Positions 15,555 through 24,118 of a stretch of 51,006 nucleotides of DNA are shown piece by piece; position 1 is the first letter of the stretch, and each line of letters opens with the position of its first letter. A program made the translations under genes and the position numbers. The notes beneath the pieces are model-generated. The model had not been told where the DNA came from. It saw only the letters and a list, made by a program, of their open reading frames with translations, and made no database searches. Source of the stretch: Rhodobacter sp. (GTDB lineage: Bacteria > Pseudomonadota > Alphaproteobacteria > Rhodobacterales > Rhodobacteraceae); assembly GCA_013821825.1 (NCBI GenBank), contig PNJK01000021.1:1-51006 (forward strand), in the 5' to 3' direction.

Positions 15555-17702
15555 ATGGCTGAACGGTCCTTCAAGGCGGAAGTGAAAGACCTGCGGCTGG
15601 GGGCAGGCCAGACCTTCACCGGCGAGGGTATCCTTGCGATCACCAAGGCGCTGCTGGAAAACGGGGTGGGCTATGTCGGCGGCTATCAGGGCGCGCCGAT
15701 CAGCCACCTGATGGACGTTCTGGCCGATGCCGAAGACCTGATGGCCGAGCTTGGCATCCGGTTTGAGGCCAGCGCGAATGAGGCTGCTGCTGCGGCGATG
15801 CTGGCGGCCAGCGTGCACTACCCGATCCGGGGGGCGGTGACGTTCAAGGGATCGGTCGGGGTCAATGTCGCCTCGGACGCGCTGGCCAATCTTGCCTCGT
15901 CCGGGGTGACGGGTGGCGCGCTGGTGATCGTGGGCGAGGATTACGGCGAAGGCTCCAGTATCATGCAGGAACGCAGCCACGCCTTCGCGATGAAGTCGCA
16001 GTTCTGGCTTCTGGACCCGCGCCCGAACCTGCCTTGCATCACCAAGGCGGTGAAAGACGGATTCGAGCTGTCCGAGGCGTCGAACACCCCCGTCATGCTG
16101 ATCGTTCGGATCCGGTCTTGCCATGTGACGGGGTCGTTCCAGACCCGTGACAACCAGCGCCCGGCGCTTTCGGTGCGCGATGCGTTGTCGAACCCACAGT
16201 CCGACTTCGCCCGCGTCGTGTTGCCGCCGATGTCCTATGCCCATGAGCAGGACAAGATAAAGAACCGCTGGCCCGCGGCCGAGGCTTTCATCCGCGAGCG
16301 CGGGCTGAACGAGATCTTCGGGCCGAAGACCGCCCCGGTGGGCATCGTGCTGCAAGGGGGCATGTACAACGGCGTCATCCGTGCGCTGCAGCGGCTGGGG
16401 CTGGCTGATCTTCATGGCACCACGGACGTGCCGCTTTACGTGCTGAACGTGACCTATCCACTGATGTCGGCCGAGTTTCTGGAGTTCTGCGAGGGCAAGG
16501 ACCAGATCCTTGTGATCGAGGAAGGCCAGCCCGAATTCATCGAGCAGCAGTTGTCGACCTTCCTTTATCGAGCAGGCTCGACCGTGAAGCTTCATGGCAA
16601 GGGCATTCTGCCGATGGCCGGGGAATATACCGGGCAGGTCATGCTGGACGGGCTGACCGCCTTCCTGAAGGAAGCCGCGCCCGGAATGCTGCCTGCCACC
16701 GTCCGCGCCCCGAATGAGGACCGCCCGCAGATCCCGGACCTGACCAAGACGGTGCCGATCCGCCCTCCGGGCTTCTGCACCGGCTGCCCGGAACGGCCGA
16801 TCTTCGCCGCGATGAAGCTGGTGCAAAAGGAAACCGGCAAACTGCAGATCAGCGCCGATATCGGCTGCCACCTTTTCGCCGCTCTGCCACCGTTCGAGAT
16901 CGGCGGCGCGACCATGGGCTACGGCCTTGGTCCTGCCGCCAACGCCGCCTTCGATGGCGGTGGCGAACGGCGGCCGGTGTCGATCATCGGCGACGGCGGC
17001 TTTTGGCATAACGGGCTGTCCTCCAGCTTTACCAACATGGCCTTCAACAAGTCCGATGGCGTGGCGATCATCGTCGACAACTATTATTCCGCCGCGACCG
17101 GCGGGCAGGACATCATGTCCAGCCGAGCCGACAACCCGTCCAAGGCGACCAAGCATCCGATCTCCAAAGCGCTGAAGGGCATCGGGATCGACTGGATACG
17201 TCAGGTGGACAACACCTATGACGTTGGCCGGATGCGCGAGGTGCTGCGCGAGGCGCTGACAACCGATGCGCCGGGGCCGAAGGTCATCATTGCGTCTTCG
17301 GAATGCATGCTGAACAAGCAGCGCCGCGAAAAGCCCCTGAGGCAAGAGGCAATCAAGGAGGGCCGCCGGGTCGAGGCCCCGCGCTTTGGCGTCGATGAGG
17401 ATATCTGCACCGGCGACCACGCCTGCATCCGTCTGTCGGGCTGCCCGTCACTGTCGGTGAAGAAACTGGACGATCCCTTGCGTGACGATCCGGTGGCCAG
17501 CATCGACCAGTCCTGCGTCGGCTGCGGCAATTGCGGCGAAGTGGCCGATGCCGCCGTGCTGTGCCCGTCGTTTTACCGGGCGGATGTGGTGCATAACCCC
17601 TCGCGCCTTGAGGCGGGGCTGGCGCAGTTCCGTTCGCGCGTGATCGGCTGGCTGCAGTCGCGCCGCGCTGCGCGCCAGCTGACCTTCGAGGATGCGGTAT
17701 GA
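15555..17702 (+). CDS. iorA: Indolepyruvate:ferredoxin oxidoreductase, alpha subunit
   Basis: The 715-residue protein has an N-terminal pyrimidine-binding domain (GYVGGYQGAPISHL, about 39-52) and a core block FCTGCPERPIF near 407. The thiamine diphosphate segment GDGGFWHNGLSSSF lies near 478 and a ferredoxin-like C-terminus follows. The second cluster motif is canonical (CVGCGNCGEVADAAVLCP, about 654). The first reads CTGDHACIRLSGCP (about 619) and lacks one Cys of CxxCxxC. The enzyme decarboxylates arylpyruvates oxidatively to aryl-acetyl-CoA, reducing ferredoxin; indolepyruvate is the name-giving substrate, but phenylpyruvates are also used. It follows MarR directly and overlaps iorB by four bases. 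Confidence 0.88.
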   Translation: MAERSFKAEVKDLRLGAGQTFTGEGILAITKALLENGVGYVGGYQGAPISHLMDVLADAEDLMAELGIRFEASANEAAAAAMLAASVHYPIRGAVTFKGSVGVNVASDALANLASSGVTGGALVIVGEDYGEGSSIMQERSHAFAMKSQFWLLDPRPNLPCITKAVKDGFELSEASNTPVMLIVRIRSCHVTGSFQTRDNQRPALSVRDALSNPQSDFARVVLPPMSYAHEQDKIKNRWPAAEAFIRERGLNEIFGPKTAPVGIVLQGGMYNGVIRALQRLGLADLHGTTDVPLYVLNVTYPLMSAEFLEFCEGKDQILVIEEGQPEFIEQQLSTFLYRAGSTVKLHGKGILPMAGEYTGQVMLDGLTAFLKEAAPGMLPATVRAPNEDRPQIPDLTKTVPIRPPGFCTGCPERPIFAAMKLVQKETGKLQISADIGCHLFAALPPFEIGGATMGYGLGPAANAAFDGGGERRPVSIIGDGGFWHNGLSSSFTNMAFNKSDGVAIIVDNYYSAATGGQDIMSSRADNPSKATKHPISKALKGIGIDWIRQVDNTYDVGRMREVLREALTTDAPGPKVIIASSECMLNKQRREKPLRQEAIKEGRRVEAPRFGVDEDICTGDHACIRLSGCPSLSVKKLDDPLRDDPVASIDQSCVGCGNCGEVADAAVLCPSFYRADVVHNPSRLEAGLAQFRSRVIGWLQSRRAARQLTFEDAV

Positions 17703-19276
17703 CGGCGCAGGCAACGTTGCCCGTCAGGCTGGCGGGTCTTTTGCCGGGCAAGCCCGCCGATCCGCGCCTGTCGGGGATCATCAAGCTGGCGATCCTGGCG
17801 GTGGGCGGGCAGGGCGGCGGCGTGCTGACGGCCTGGATCGAAGATGTGGCGCGGTCCGGCGGCTATGCGGCGCAGGCCACGTCGGTCGCGGGCGTGTCGC
17901 AGCGGACCGGGGCCACGGTCTATTACGTCGAGATGGCACCGCACCGCCAGGGAGACCCGATGCCGGTCTTTTCGCTGATGCCCGCGCCGGGCGACGTGGA
18001 CATCATGATTGCGGCCGAAATGATGGAGGCTGGCCGGTCGATCATCCGGGGCTTCGTGACGCCGGACCGCACCACCCTCATCGCCTCGACCCACCGCGCG
18101 CTGGCGGTGTCGGAAAAGGTGGTGCCGGGCGATGGCATCGCTTCATCCGAGGAAGTGATGGCGGCGGCTGAAATCGCCGCGCAACGGTTCATCGCGGCGG
18201 ATTTCGATGCGCTGGCGATTGCGAATGGCTCGGTCATCTCCGCCTCGCTTTTCGGGGCACTGGCGGGGTCTGGCGCCTTGCCGTTCCCGCGTGAGGCGTT
18301 CGAGGCCGCCATTCGCGCCAGTGGCAAGGGGGTGGAAGGCTCGCTCCGCGCCTTCGGTGCAGCGTTCGAGGCGGCAGCCAATCCATCCGGGCAGATCGCC
18401 GCACGGAAGGACGCGCCTCGGCGGGGGCCGCTGGTTTCCGGCCCGACCCGGTTGGTTGCCGAGTGGGACAGGTTGGCGGCACGGGTTGCCGCGATGCCCG
18501 CCACCGTGGCCGAACTCGCCCAGCCTGGCTTGCGCAAGGTTGTGGATTTTCAGGACTCGCGCTATGGCGCGGAGTATCTGGACCGGCTGGCGCAGGTGAT
18601 GGCCGTGGACGCCGCCGCCCGGGGCTGGGTGCTGTCGCGTGAGGCGGCGAAGTACATCGCCAACGCCATGGCCTATGACGACATCATCCGGGTGGCCGAC
18701 CTGAAAACCCGGGGCCACCGCTTTGACCGCATCCGCAAGGAAATGCGGGTGAAAGAGGCGAACCTTCTGCAGCTGACCGAGTTCTTTCACCCAAGGGCCG
18801 AAGAGATCGTGGGACTGTTCCCCGCCCGACTGGGCAGAAGGGTGGAGGGCGATCCGAAATGGATGGCCCGTCTGGACCGCTGGTTCAACAAGGGTCGCCG
18901 CCTGCGCACCGACATCCTGCGGGCCTTCCTGACATTGCATCTGATCGGCGGCATGCGGGGATGGCGCTTGCGCAGCCTGCGCCACGCTCAGGAACAGGCG
19001 CATCTGGCGCGCTGGCTGGACCATGCCCTGGGCCATGTCTCCGGGAACTACGACCTTGCCGTGGAACTGATCCGCTGTCGCCGCCTGATCAAGGGTTATT
19101 CCGACACCCATGCGCGCGGCCTGTCCAAGTTCGACCGCGTGCTGGCCGCAACGACCGAAATTGCCGGGCGCGAGGATGCCGCCGACTGGTGCCGCCGCCT
19201 GCGCGAAGCGGCTTTGAAGGATGAGGACGGCAAGGCGCTTGACGGGGCGATCGAGACGATCCGCAGTTTTGCCTGA
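17699..19276 (+). CDS. iorB: Indolepyruvate oxidoreductase, beta subunit family with C-terminal extension
   Basis: The 525-residue protein has the gamma/beta domain of 2-oxoacid:ferredoxin oxidoreductases at its N-terminus (LAILAVGGQGGGVLTAWI near 30-47, then ATSVAGVSQRTGATVYYVEM). It is fused to a long helical C-terminal domain (about 230-525, with YGAEYLDRLAQVM and MAYDDIIRVADLKTR), as in the aerobic proteobacterial IorB variants. Classical archaeal IorB is about 200 residues, so the extension is large. It works with IorA as a heteromer. It is the last gene of the rightward operon. Confidence 0.87.
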   Translation: MTAQATLPVRLAGLLPGKPADPRLSGIIKLAILAVGGQGGGVLTAWIEDVARSGGYAAQATSVAGVSQRTGATVYYVEMAPHRQGDPMPVFSLMPAPGDVDIMIAAEMMEAGRSIIRGFVTPDRTTLIASTHRALAVSEKVVPGDGIASSEEVMAAAEIAAQRFIAADFDALAIANGSVISASLFGALAGSGALPFPREAFEAAIRASGKGVEGSLRAFGAAFEAAANPSGQIAARKDAPRRGPLVSGPTRLVAEWDRLAARVAAMPATVAELAQPGLRKVVDFQDSRYGAEYLDRLAQVMAVDAAARGWVLSREAAKYIANAMAYDDIIRVADLKTRGHRFDRIRKEMRVKEANLLQLTEFFHPRAEEIVGLFPARLGRRVEGDPKWMARLDRWFNKGRRLRTDILRAFLTLHLIGGMRGWRLRSLRHAQEQAHLARWLDHALGHVSGNYDLAVELIRCRRLIKGYSDTHARGLSKFDRVLAATTEIAGREDAADWCRRLREAALKDEDGKALDGAIETIRSFA

Positions 19277-19341
19277 GGGGACAAGCCGCTATATCCCGCC
19301 CTCGAAAGACGAAAGAGGGGCGTCGCTACCCCAGCAGTCTT

Positions 19342-19845
19342 TCACCCTTCGAGCGCGCGAAAGCTGCCGTTCCAGTAGATCAGCGCCCCCGCGCCGGACG
19401 TGGTGCGGATCGCCCGCACCCTGCCGATCACGATGGAATGCGTGGCGCGGTCGATCATCTCTTCCAGCGTACAGTCAAATGCGGTGGGGGCGCCCCGCAA
19501 TAGCTTCGCCCCGGTGACCGCCGTTTCCCATTCGGCGCCGGCATAGCGGTCCGGCCCCTTCACCCCGCCAAAGCCGGAGAACCGCTCGGCCACACCCTGA
19601 TGCGCGGCCCCGAGCGAGGACCAGCCGAACCGCCCATACCGCTCCAGCAGCGGATGGCTGGAAGCAGTGCGGTTCACGCAAGCCAGCAAAAGCGGCGGAT
19701 CGGCCGAAAGCGAAATGGCAGAGGTGACGACAAGGCCCGAGGCGTCGTCGCCGTCGCCCAGGGTGATCACGCTGCAATTGCCCACAAAGGCGCGCATTGC
19801 ATAGCGGAATGCCTTGCCGTCCGGTTCGTCCATCTGCCCCGCCAC
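19342..19845 (-). CDS. Flavin reductase, two-component monooxygenase partner
   Basis: The 167-residue protein is a flavin reductase-like FMN-binding split-barrel protein, with FRYAMRAFVGNCSVITL, LVVTSAISLSADPPLLLACVNR and the C-terminal IGRVRAI. Such enzymes supply FMNH2 or FADH2 to a separate oxygenase. The start may be GTG at 19845, adjacent to the neighbour's ancestral stop, or ATG at 19833; the ATG is in the conserved position just before the domain. The upstream cotranscribed gene is a decayed luciferase-like monooxygenase, so the reductase has probably lost its original partner here. Confidence 0.82.
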   Translation of the reverse strand: MAGQMDEPDGKAFRYAMRAFVGNCSVITLGDGDDASGLVVTSAISLSADPPLLLACVNRTASSHPLLERYGRFGWSSLGAAHQGVAERFSGFGGVKGPDRYAGAEWETAVTGAKLLRGAPTAFDCTLEEMIDRATHSIVIGRVRAIRTTSGAGALIYWNGSFRALEG

Positions 19846-20328
19846 CTATCTGATTCCAGCCGCAGCCAGTTTTGGCGGCGCCGAGTCACGAAAATATGGG
19901 AAGTCTTCGACTTAGTCGACAAAGGACAGGGTGGTTCCGGCAAAGCCGGTCGAATGCAGCTTCGGGATGCCTTCCGCCACCTGATCAGGCGTCCCGATCA
20001 ATGGAAAGCCGCCATGGCCAAGTGCGAACAAGTGCTTGATCTGCGCCAGAAGGCCATGCGGAAAGCCGTGGGCATGGGCGAATTGCAGGCGGACAGGGTT
20101 GTCCACTGCCTCGGTATCGGCGTTCTGGACTGAAGTGTAGTCGGCATAGGCCTTGGCCTCGGCATCGGTCGGGCGGCAGATGACGTGGGAAAAGGTCAGC
20201 ACGTTGACCTCGCGCCGCTTGGCTGCAGCCTGTGCCTTCAGATCGGCAATCTCGGCCTTGGATCGGTCAAGGTCGATGGCCGGTGTAAACAGGAAGTTGG
20301 CGTTGTCAGTCGCAAACTTCGTTTGGGT
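19846..20328 (-). pseudogene. Luciferase-like (LLM) flavin monooxygenase, C-terminal remnant
   Basis: The minus strand encodes the C-terminal half of an LLM-class FMN-dependent monooxygenase: FATDNANFLFTPAIDLDRSK, NVLTFSHVICRPTDAEAKAY, LVRLQF-type LQFAHAHGFPH and GHGGFPLIGTPDQVAEGI. The N-terminal 150-200 residues are gone. Near the end GTTLSFVD is followed by a TAA at 19914-19912, yet the same frame continues as VEDFPYFRDSAPPKLAAAG to a TAG at 19848-19846, which is the expected C-terminus. One TAC-to-TAA change explains it. It abuts the flavin reductase gene, as expected for a two-component monooxygenase. Confidence 0.82.
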
Positions 20329-20434
20329 CGATGGACCCGTGGGGTCAAGGTCACCGCCGCAAGAGGCGAAGCGCGTAGGCAAGAAAGACGTTCAAACTCA
20401 TAACGTTGCAGGACCAGACTGGCGCGTCGCCGGG

Positions 20435-20941
20435 ATGGACTGGCATTGGCATATGGCTGAAAGCGCGGTCGAGGTGGACACGACCGAACTGGAATTCACC
20501 CTGATGCGGACGTTCGAGGGATTCGGTCGCTGACAATCGGAGTGTCTTGCTTCGGTCTGCGATCTGGCGGCGACGGGACCGGAGAATGCGCTATTGCACA
20601 TCATCCGCATGAATGACCGACCGAAGACGATCAAGGATCTGGCACGTCTGACCAACCGGGACAACGTGCCGAACATCCAGTATTCGCTGCGCAAATTGAT
20701 CGGTGCGGGGCTGGTGCTGCGCAAGGGCGCCGGGCGGTCGGGCTTGACCTATGAAGTCACCGAGGAAGGCCGGCAGGTGACGGATGACTACGGCGCGCTT
20801 CGGCGGCGGCTCTTGTCGGAGGCGATGGCCAATGTGCCGGGCTTTTCCGAACGGCTGGCCGAGGCGACGCGCACGCTGGATATGCTGTCCGGGATATGCG
20901 AGGAAATCTCGCGGGTGGCGGCCACCCACCGTCGCGCCTGA
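20435..20941 (+). pseudogene. MarR-like winged-helix regulator interrupted by in-frame TGA
   Basis: From ATG 20435 the frame reads MDWHWHMAESAVEVDTTELE to FEGFGR, meets TGA at 20531-20533, and continues in the same frame as QSECLASVCDLAATGPENAL. The winged helix follows: TIKDLARLTNRDNVPNIQ, then YSLRKLIGAGLVLRK and GLTYEVTEEGRQVTD. The join is collinear, so TGA most simply replaces TGG (Trp). A truncated product could initiate at TTG 20594 and would still carry the DNA-binding domain. It is divergent from the decayed LLM monooxygenase and may have controlled it. Both neighbours being damaged suggests shared decay. Confidence 0.78.
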
Positions 20942-20961
20942 AGGCGGCCTGCCCCCGCCGG

Positions 20962-22137
20962 TCAGACCGCCAGAAGCTCCAGTGCGACGCCCTGACCGAC
21001 GCCCACGCAGAGCGTCACCAGCGCCGAAGTGCCGCCGCCCTCGGACAGTCTGCGCGCCGCCGTGCCGGCGATGCGCGCCCCGGACATGCCCAGGGGGTGG
21101 CCCATGCCGATCCCGCCGCCAAGCGTATTCACCCGCGCGTCCTCATCCGCGATGTCCCAGGCCCTCAGGCAGGCCAGAACCTGCGCGGCGAAGGCCTCGT
21201 TCAGTTCGATCACATCGTGATCCAAAGCCCTGCGGCCGGTACGGGCAGCCAACCGGGACACCGCCTCGGCCGGGCCGATCCCCATGACCCTTGGCGCGAC
21301 CCCCGCCGACGCAGCCGCGCCGACCCGGGCCAGCGGTACCAGACCATGACGCCGGACCCCGGCGGCCGAGGCCAGGATCAGCGCCGCCGCGCCATCGTTG
21401 ATGCCGGCGGCATTGCCCGCCGTTACCGTACCACCTGCGCGAAACGGGGCGGGGAGCGCGGCCAATCGTTCAAGGCTGGTTCCGCGGGGGTGTTCGTCAA
21501 CCGCCACCACCACATCGCCGTTTCGGCCCGCGACCGTCACCGGCAGAATGTCCGCCGCATGCCAGGCCGCGTCATACCGCGACTGCGACCGCAGGGCGAA
21601 GGCATCCTGATCGGCGCGTGATATCCCATGCTCCGTGGCCACATTCTCGGCGGTTTCGGGCATAGACTCGGTGCCATAGGCCTTCGCGATCCGGTCGTTC
21701 ACGAAGCGCCAGCCGATTGTGGTGTCGTGCATTTCGACGTGCCGGGAAAACGCCGCCCCGGCCTTGGCCAGAACGAAAGGCGCGCGCGTCATGCTTTCCA
21801 CGCCACCCGCGATCACGACATCCGCACCGTCCCGCACCGCCCGCGCCCCAGCGATCACCGCATCCAGGCCGCTGGCACATAGCCGATTGACGGTCAGGCC
21901 CGGCACGCTTTCCGGCAGGCGCGACAGAAGCACCGCCATCCGGGCTATGTTGCGGTTGTCCTCGCCCGCCTGATTGGCGCAGCCGAAGATCACCTCGTCC
22001 ACCGCCAACCCCGGATGCAGGTCGAGAAGTCCGTCGATCACATGCGCGGCCAGATCGTCGGGTCGAACCGTGGCAAGGCTGCCGCCATATCGCCCGATCG
22101 GGGTGCGGCGATGGGCGCAAAGGAAGACTTCGGTCAT
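20962..22137 (-). CDS. Thiolase, 3-oxoadipyl-CoA/acetyl-CoA acyltransferase type
   Basis: The 391-residue protein has the nucleophilic cysteine in NRLCASGLDA (about Cys87), GGVESMTRAPFV, the NEAFAAQ block, GGGIGMGHPLGMSG with the catalytic His and TLCVGVGQG with the second Cys. The NRNIARMAVLLSRLPESVPG segment is typical of the PcaF/PaaJ group that cleaves beta-ketoadipyl-CoA or related 3-oxoacyl-CoA esters. It is the last gene of a minus-strand operon after 3-hydroxyacyl-CoA dehydrogenase and enoyl-CoA hydratase, and completes a beta-oxidation spiral for ring-derived acyl-CoAs. Confidence 0.9.
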   Translation of the reverse strand: MTEVFLCAHRRTPIGRYGGSLATVRPDDLAAHVIDGLLDLHPGLAVDEVIFGCANQAGEDNRNIARMAVLLSRLPESVPGLTVNRLCASGLDAVIAGARAVRDGADVVIAGGVESMTRAPFVLAKAGAAFSRHVEMHDTTIGWRFVNDRIAKAYGTESMPETAENVATEHGISRADQDAFALRSQSRYDAAWHAADILPVTVAGRNGDVVVAVDEHPRGTSLERLAALPAPFRAGGTVTAGNAAGINDGAAALILASAAGVRRHGLVPLARVGAAASAGVAPRVMGIGPAEAVSRLAARTGRRALDHDVIELNEAFAAQVLACLRAWDIADEDARVNTLGGGIGMGHPLGMSGARIAGTAARRLSEGGGTSALVTLCVGVGQGVALELLAV

Positions 22138-23246
22138 CGGGTCAGATCCGGAGCTGGCAGATAGCGGCCCTTCAGATGGGGCGGCGCTGCGGTTTCAAGG
22201 GCGGCAAGGGTGGAAAGCACCGCGCCGCGTCCGTGGCGGGCCAGCATGGCAAAGGGGCCGCGCGGGAAGTTCAGCCCCAGCCGAAGCGCGGTGTCGATGC
22301 CGTCCGCCGTGCATCCGCCCTCGGCCAGAAGCCAGGCCGCCTCGTTCACCAAAGTGGCTTCGATCCGAAGAACCACGGCTTCGGCATCAGCAGGCGAAGG
22401 CGGGGCGGGGCCGGGAAAGACAAAGCCTCGGCCAGTCTTGCGGCCCAGATCGCCGCGCGCGACCTGCGCCTTCAGCGCGGCGAACACATGATAGCGCGGA
22501 TGGTTCCCCATCGCGGCGGCAAGGCTTTCGGTGGCGGCAAGGTTGACGTCTGCGCCAATCAGGTCAATCAGGCCGAAGGGGCCAATCGGGTATCCGGCGC
22601 GCGTCGTCGCGGCGTCGATGTCGGCCGCCGAACGGCCCTCCTCCAGCATCGCCAGCGCCTCGCCGTAATAGGGTCGCGCACAGCGGTTGACGATGAAGCC
22701 GGGTCGGTCGGCGCATTGGATCACCGTCTTGCCCGCGCGTTCCGTCAAGCTGCGGGCCCGTTCAAGCGCATCGGACGCGGTGGTGGCATGCGGGATCAGT
22801 TCAACCAATCGCATTGCAGGGGCGGGGTTGAAGAAGTGCAGGCCCAACAGCCTTTCGGGCCCTGCCAGCCCCTTTGCGATAGCGGCGACCGACAGGGACG
22901 ACGTGTTGGTTGCAAGGACGGCATCGGGTGGCAAAACCGGCTCCAGCGCCGCGAAAACCGCATGCTTTACCGGCAGCCTTTCGACCACCGCCTCGATCAC
23001 CAGATCGGCGGGGGAGATGTCTTCGATCCGTTCCACGACCCGCAAACGGTCAAGGATCGCATCACGGGTGTCAGCCGTCATCGCGCCCTTGGCCACACGG
23101 GTGCCAAGCGATTGGGCAAGGCGAGTGGCGGCGCTGGCCCGCGCCTCGGGCTGGGCATCCGTGGCGCGGACAATATGGCCCGCCTGCGCATAGACCTGCG
23201 CGATGCCAAGGCCCATAGCCCCCAAGCCGATGATCCCTATGGTCAT
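22134..23246 (-). CDS. 3-hydroxyacyl-CoA dehydrogenase, PaaH-like
   Basis: The 370-residue protein has an NAD Rossmann start IGIIGLGAMGLGIAQVYAQAG-type motif, ATNTSSLSV, and the catalytic segment GLHFFNPAPAMRLVEL with His in HFFNP. Both C-terminal helical domains follow (GFIVNRCARPYYGEAL, GRGFVFPGPAPP). It oxidises a 3-hydroxyacyl-CoA to the 3-oxoacyl-CoA for the adjacent thiolase. Its start overlaps the stop of the upstream hydratase gene and its end overlaps the thiolase start, each by four bases. Confidence 0.9.
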   Translation of the reverse strand: MTIGIIGLGAMGLGIAQVYAQAGHIVRATDAQPEARASAATRLAQSLGTRVAKGAMTADTRDAILDRLRVVERIEDISPADLVIEAVVERLPVKHAVFAALEPVLPPDAVLATNTSSLSVAAIAKGLAGPERLLGLHFFNPAPAMRLVELIPHATTASDALERARSLTERAGKTVIQCADRPGFIVNRCARPYYGEALAMLEEGRSAADIDAATTRAGYPIGPFGLIDLIGADVNLAATESLAAAMGNHPRYHVFAALKAQVARGDLGRKTGRGFVFPGPAPPSPADAEAVVLRIEATLVNEAAWLLAEGGCTADGIDTALRLGLNFPRGPFAMLARHGRGAVLSTLAALETAAPPHLKGRYLPAPDLTR

Positions 23247-23998
23247 TTTCCCCGAAACTCCGGCTTGCGGCGTTCGCGGAAGGCGCGGATGCCTTCGGTC
23301 TTGTCTTCGGTGTCAAGCAAGGTTTCGAAGGCCCGACGTTCCGCCTCCAGCGCCAATGCCCTTTCCTCGCCCGCCAGCAGGGCTGCCTTGGCGGCCATCA
23401 GTGCCAGCGGTGCCCGACCGGCCAGACCCGCAGCCAGCGGCTCGGCAAACTCAAGCGCCGGACCTTCCGCCAAGTATGAGCCGATGCCCCAGTCAAACGC
23501 AATGGTCGCGTCGATCATCTCGCCGGTCAGGACCATCCGCATCGCCCGCGCACGACCCGCCAGCGCCATCAGCCGTTGCCCGCCACCCGCGCCGGGGATC
23601 AGCCCAAGGTTGGTTTCCGGCAGCCCCAGCCGGGCCGTCGGCCCAAGGACCATGAGGTCCGCCATCAGCGCGAGTTCCAGCCCACCCCCCAGCGCGAAGC
23701 CGTCGACAGCAGCAACCAGAGGCTTGGGAAAGGCCCGGATCGCGGCCCAATGCGCCTTGCGCGGGTCTGAGGCGCCCTCGACTGCTGACTTCGCCTCGAT
23801 CTCGGCGATGTCGGCCCCGGCGGCGAAGTTCCCTTCGGCCCCGGTCAACACCGCGACACGCACTGCGGGGTCACTGGCACAGTCGGTCAGGGCCCGCGCC
23901 ACCTGCCCCAGAAGCGACGTGTTCAGCGCATTCTTTTGCGCCGGGCGGTTGAGGGTGAGGCGGGTCCACCCGGCCATATGGTCGATGATCAGATCCAT
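23243..23998 (-). CDS. Enoyl-CoA hydratase/isomerase (crotonase)
   Basis: The 251-residue crotonase has the oxyanion-hole segments [15 protein letters not shown] and [17 protein letters not shown], and retains both hydratase glutamates (GGGLELA and [15 protein letters not shown]). It hydrates an enoyl-CoA for the neighbouring dehydrogenase. I chose ATG 23998, where homology starts; the longer open frame from 24094 would translate the operator-like AT-rich sequence. It is divergent from the monooxygenase/reductase gene, with 120 bp between the two start codons. Confidence 0.88.
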   Translation of the reverse strand: MDLIIDHMAGWTRLTLNRPAQKNALNTSLLGQVARALTDCASDPAVRVAVLTGAEGNFAAGADIAEIEAKSAVEGASDPRKAHWAAIRAFPKPLVAAVDGFALGGGLELALMADLMVLGPTARLGLPETNLGLIPGAGGGQRLMALAGRARAMRMVLTGEMIDATIAFDWGIGSYLAEGPALEFAEPLAAGLAGRAPLALMAAKAALLAGEERALALEAERRAFETLLDTEDKTEGIRAFRERRKPEFRGK

Positions 23999-24025
23999 GC
24001 CCGTGATCTTCACCCAGAGCAGAGA

Positions 24026-24058
24026 AATTTCAAGCCAGAAAATTTTAAGCTTGAAATT
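24026..24058. promoter_or_regulatory. MarR-type operator candidate between divergent CoA-pathway operons
   Basis: AATTTTAAGCTTGAAATT (24041-24058) is an 18-bp palindrome with one mismatch. A half-site AATTTCAAG lies at 24026-24034 and forms a perfect 9-bp inverted repeat with CTTGAAATT. The segment is strikingly AT-rich within GC-rich DNA and lies between two divergent start codons. The MarR gene at 27141 is in the rightward operon, so autoregulated control of both operons is plausible. The ligand is probably an aryl-CoA; that is inference. Confidence 0.65.
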
Positions 24059-24118
24059 ATTTTGGTCCGGTGTCAGCCTTTCCCCAAGGCGCATGTCGCG
24101 CTATCCGGGATCTGGGCC

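Noticed and set aside
15399-17420. Large minus-strand open frame opposite iorA
   Set aside because: It is a GC-driven shadow; the plus strand encodes IorA with cofactor and cluster motifs in order.
19297-19322. Terminator hairpin between iorB and the flavin reductase
   Set aside because: The stem CGCCCTC/GAGGGGCG needs a bulge, has a long loop and no U-tract.
20531-20533. TGA read as tryptophan or selenocysteine
   Set aside because: TGA is the normal stop of many genes here, often inside ATGA overlaps, and no SECIS-like hairpin is evident after it.
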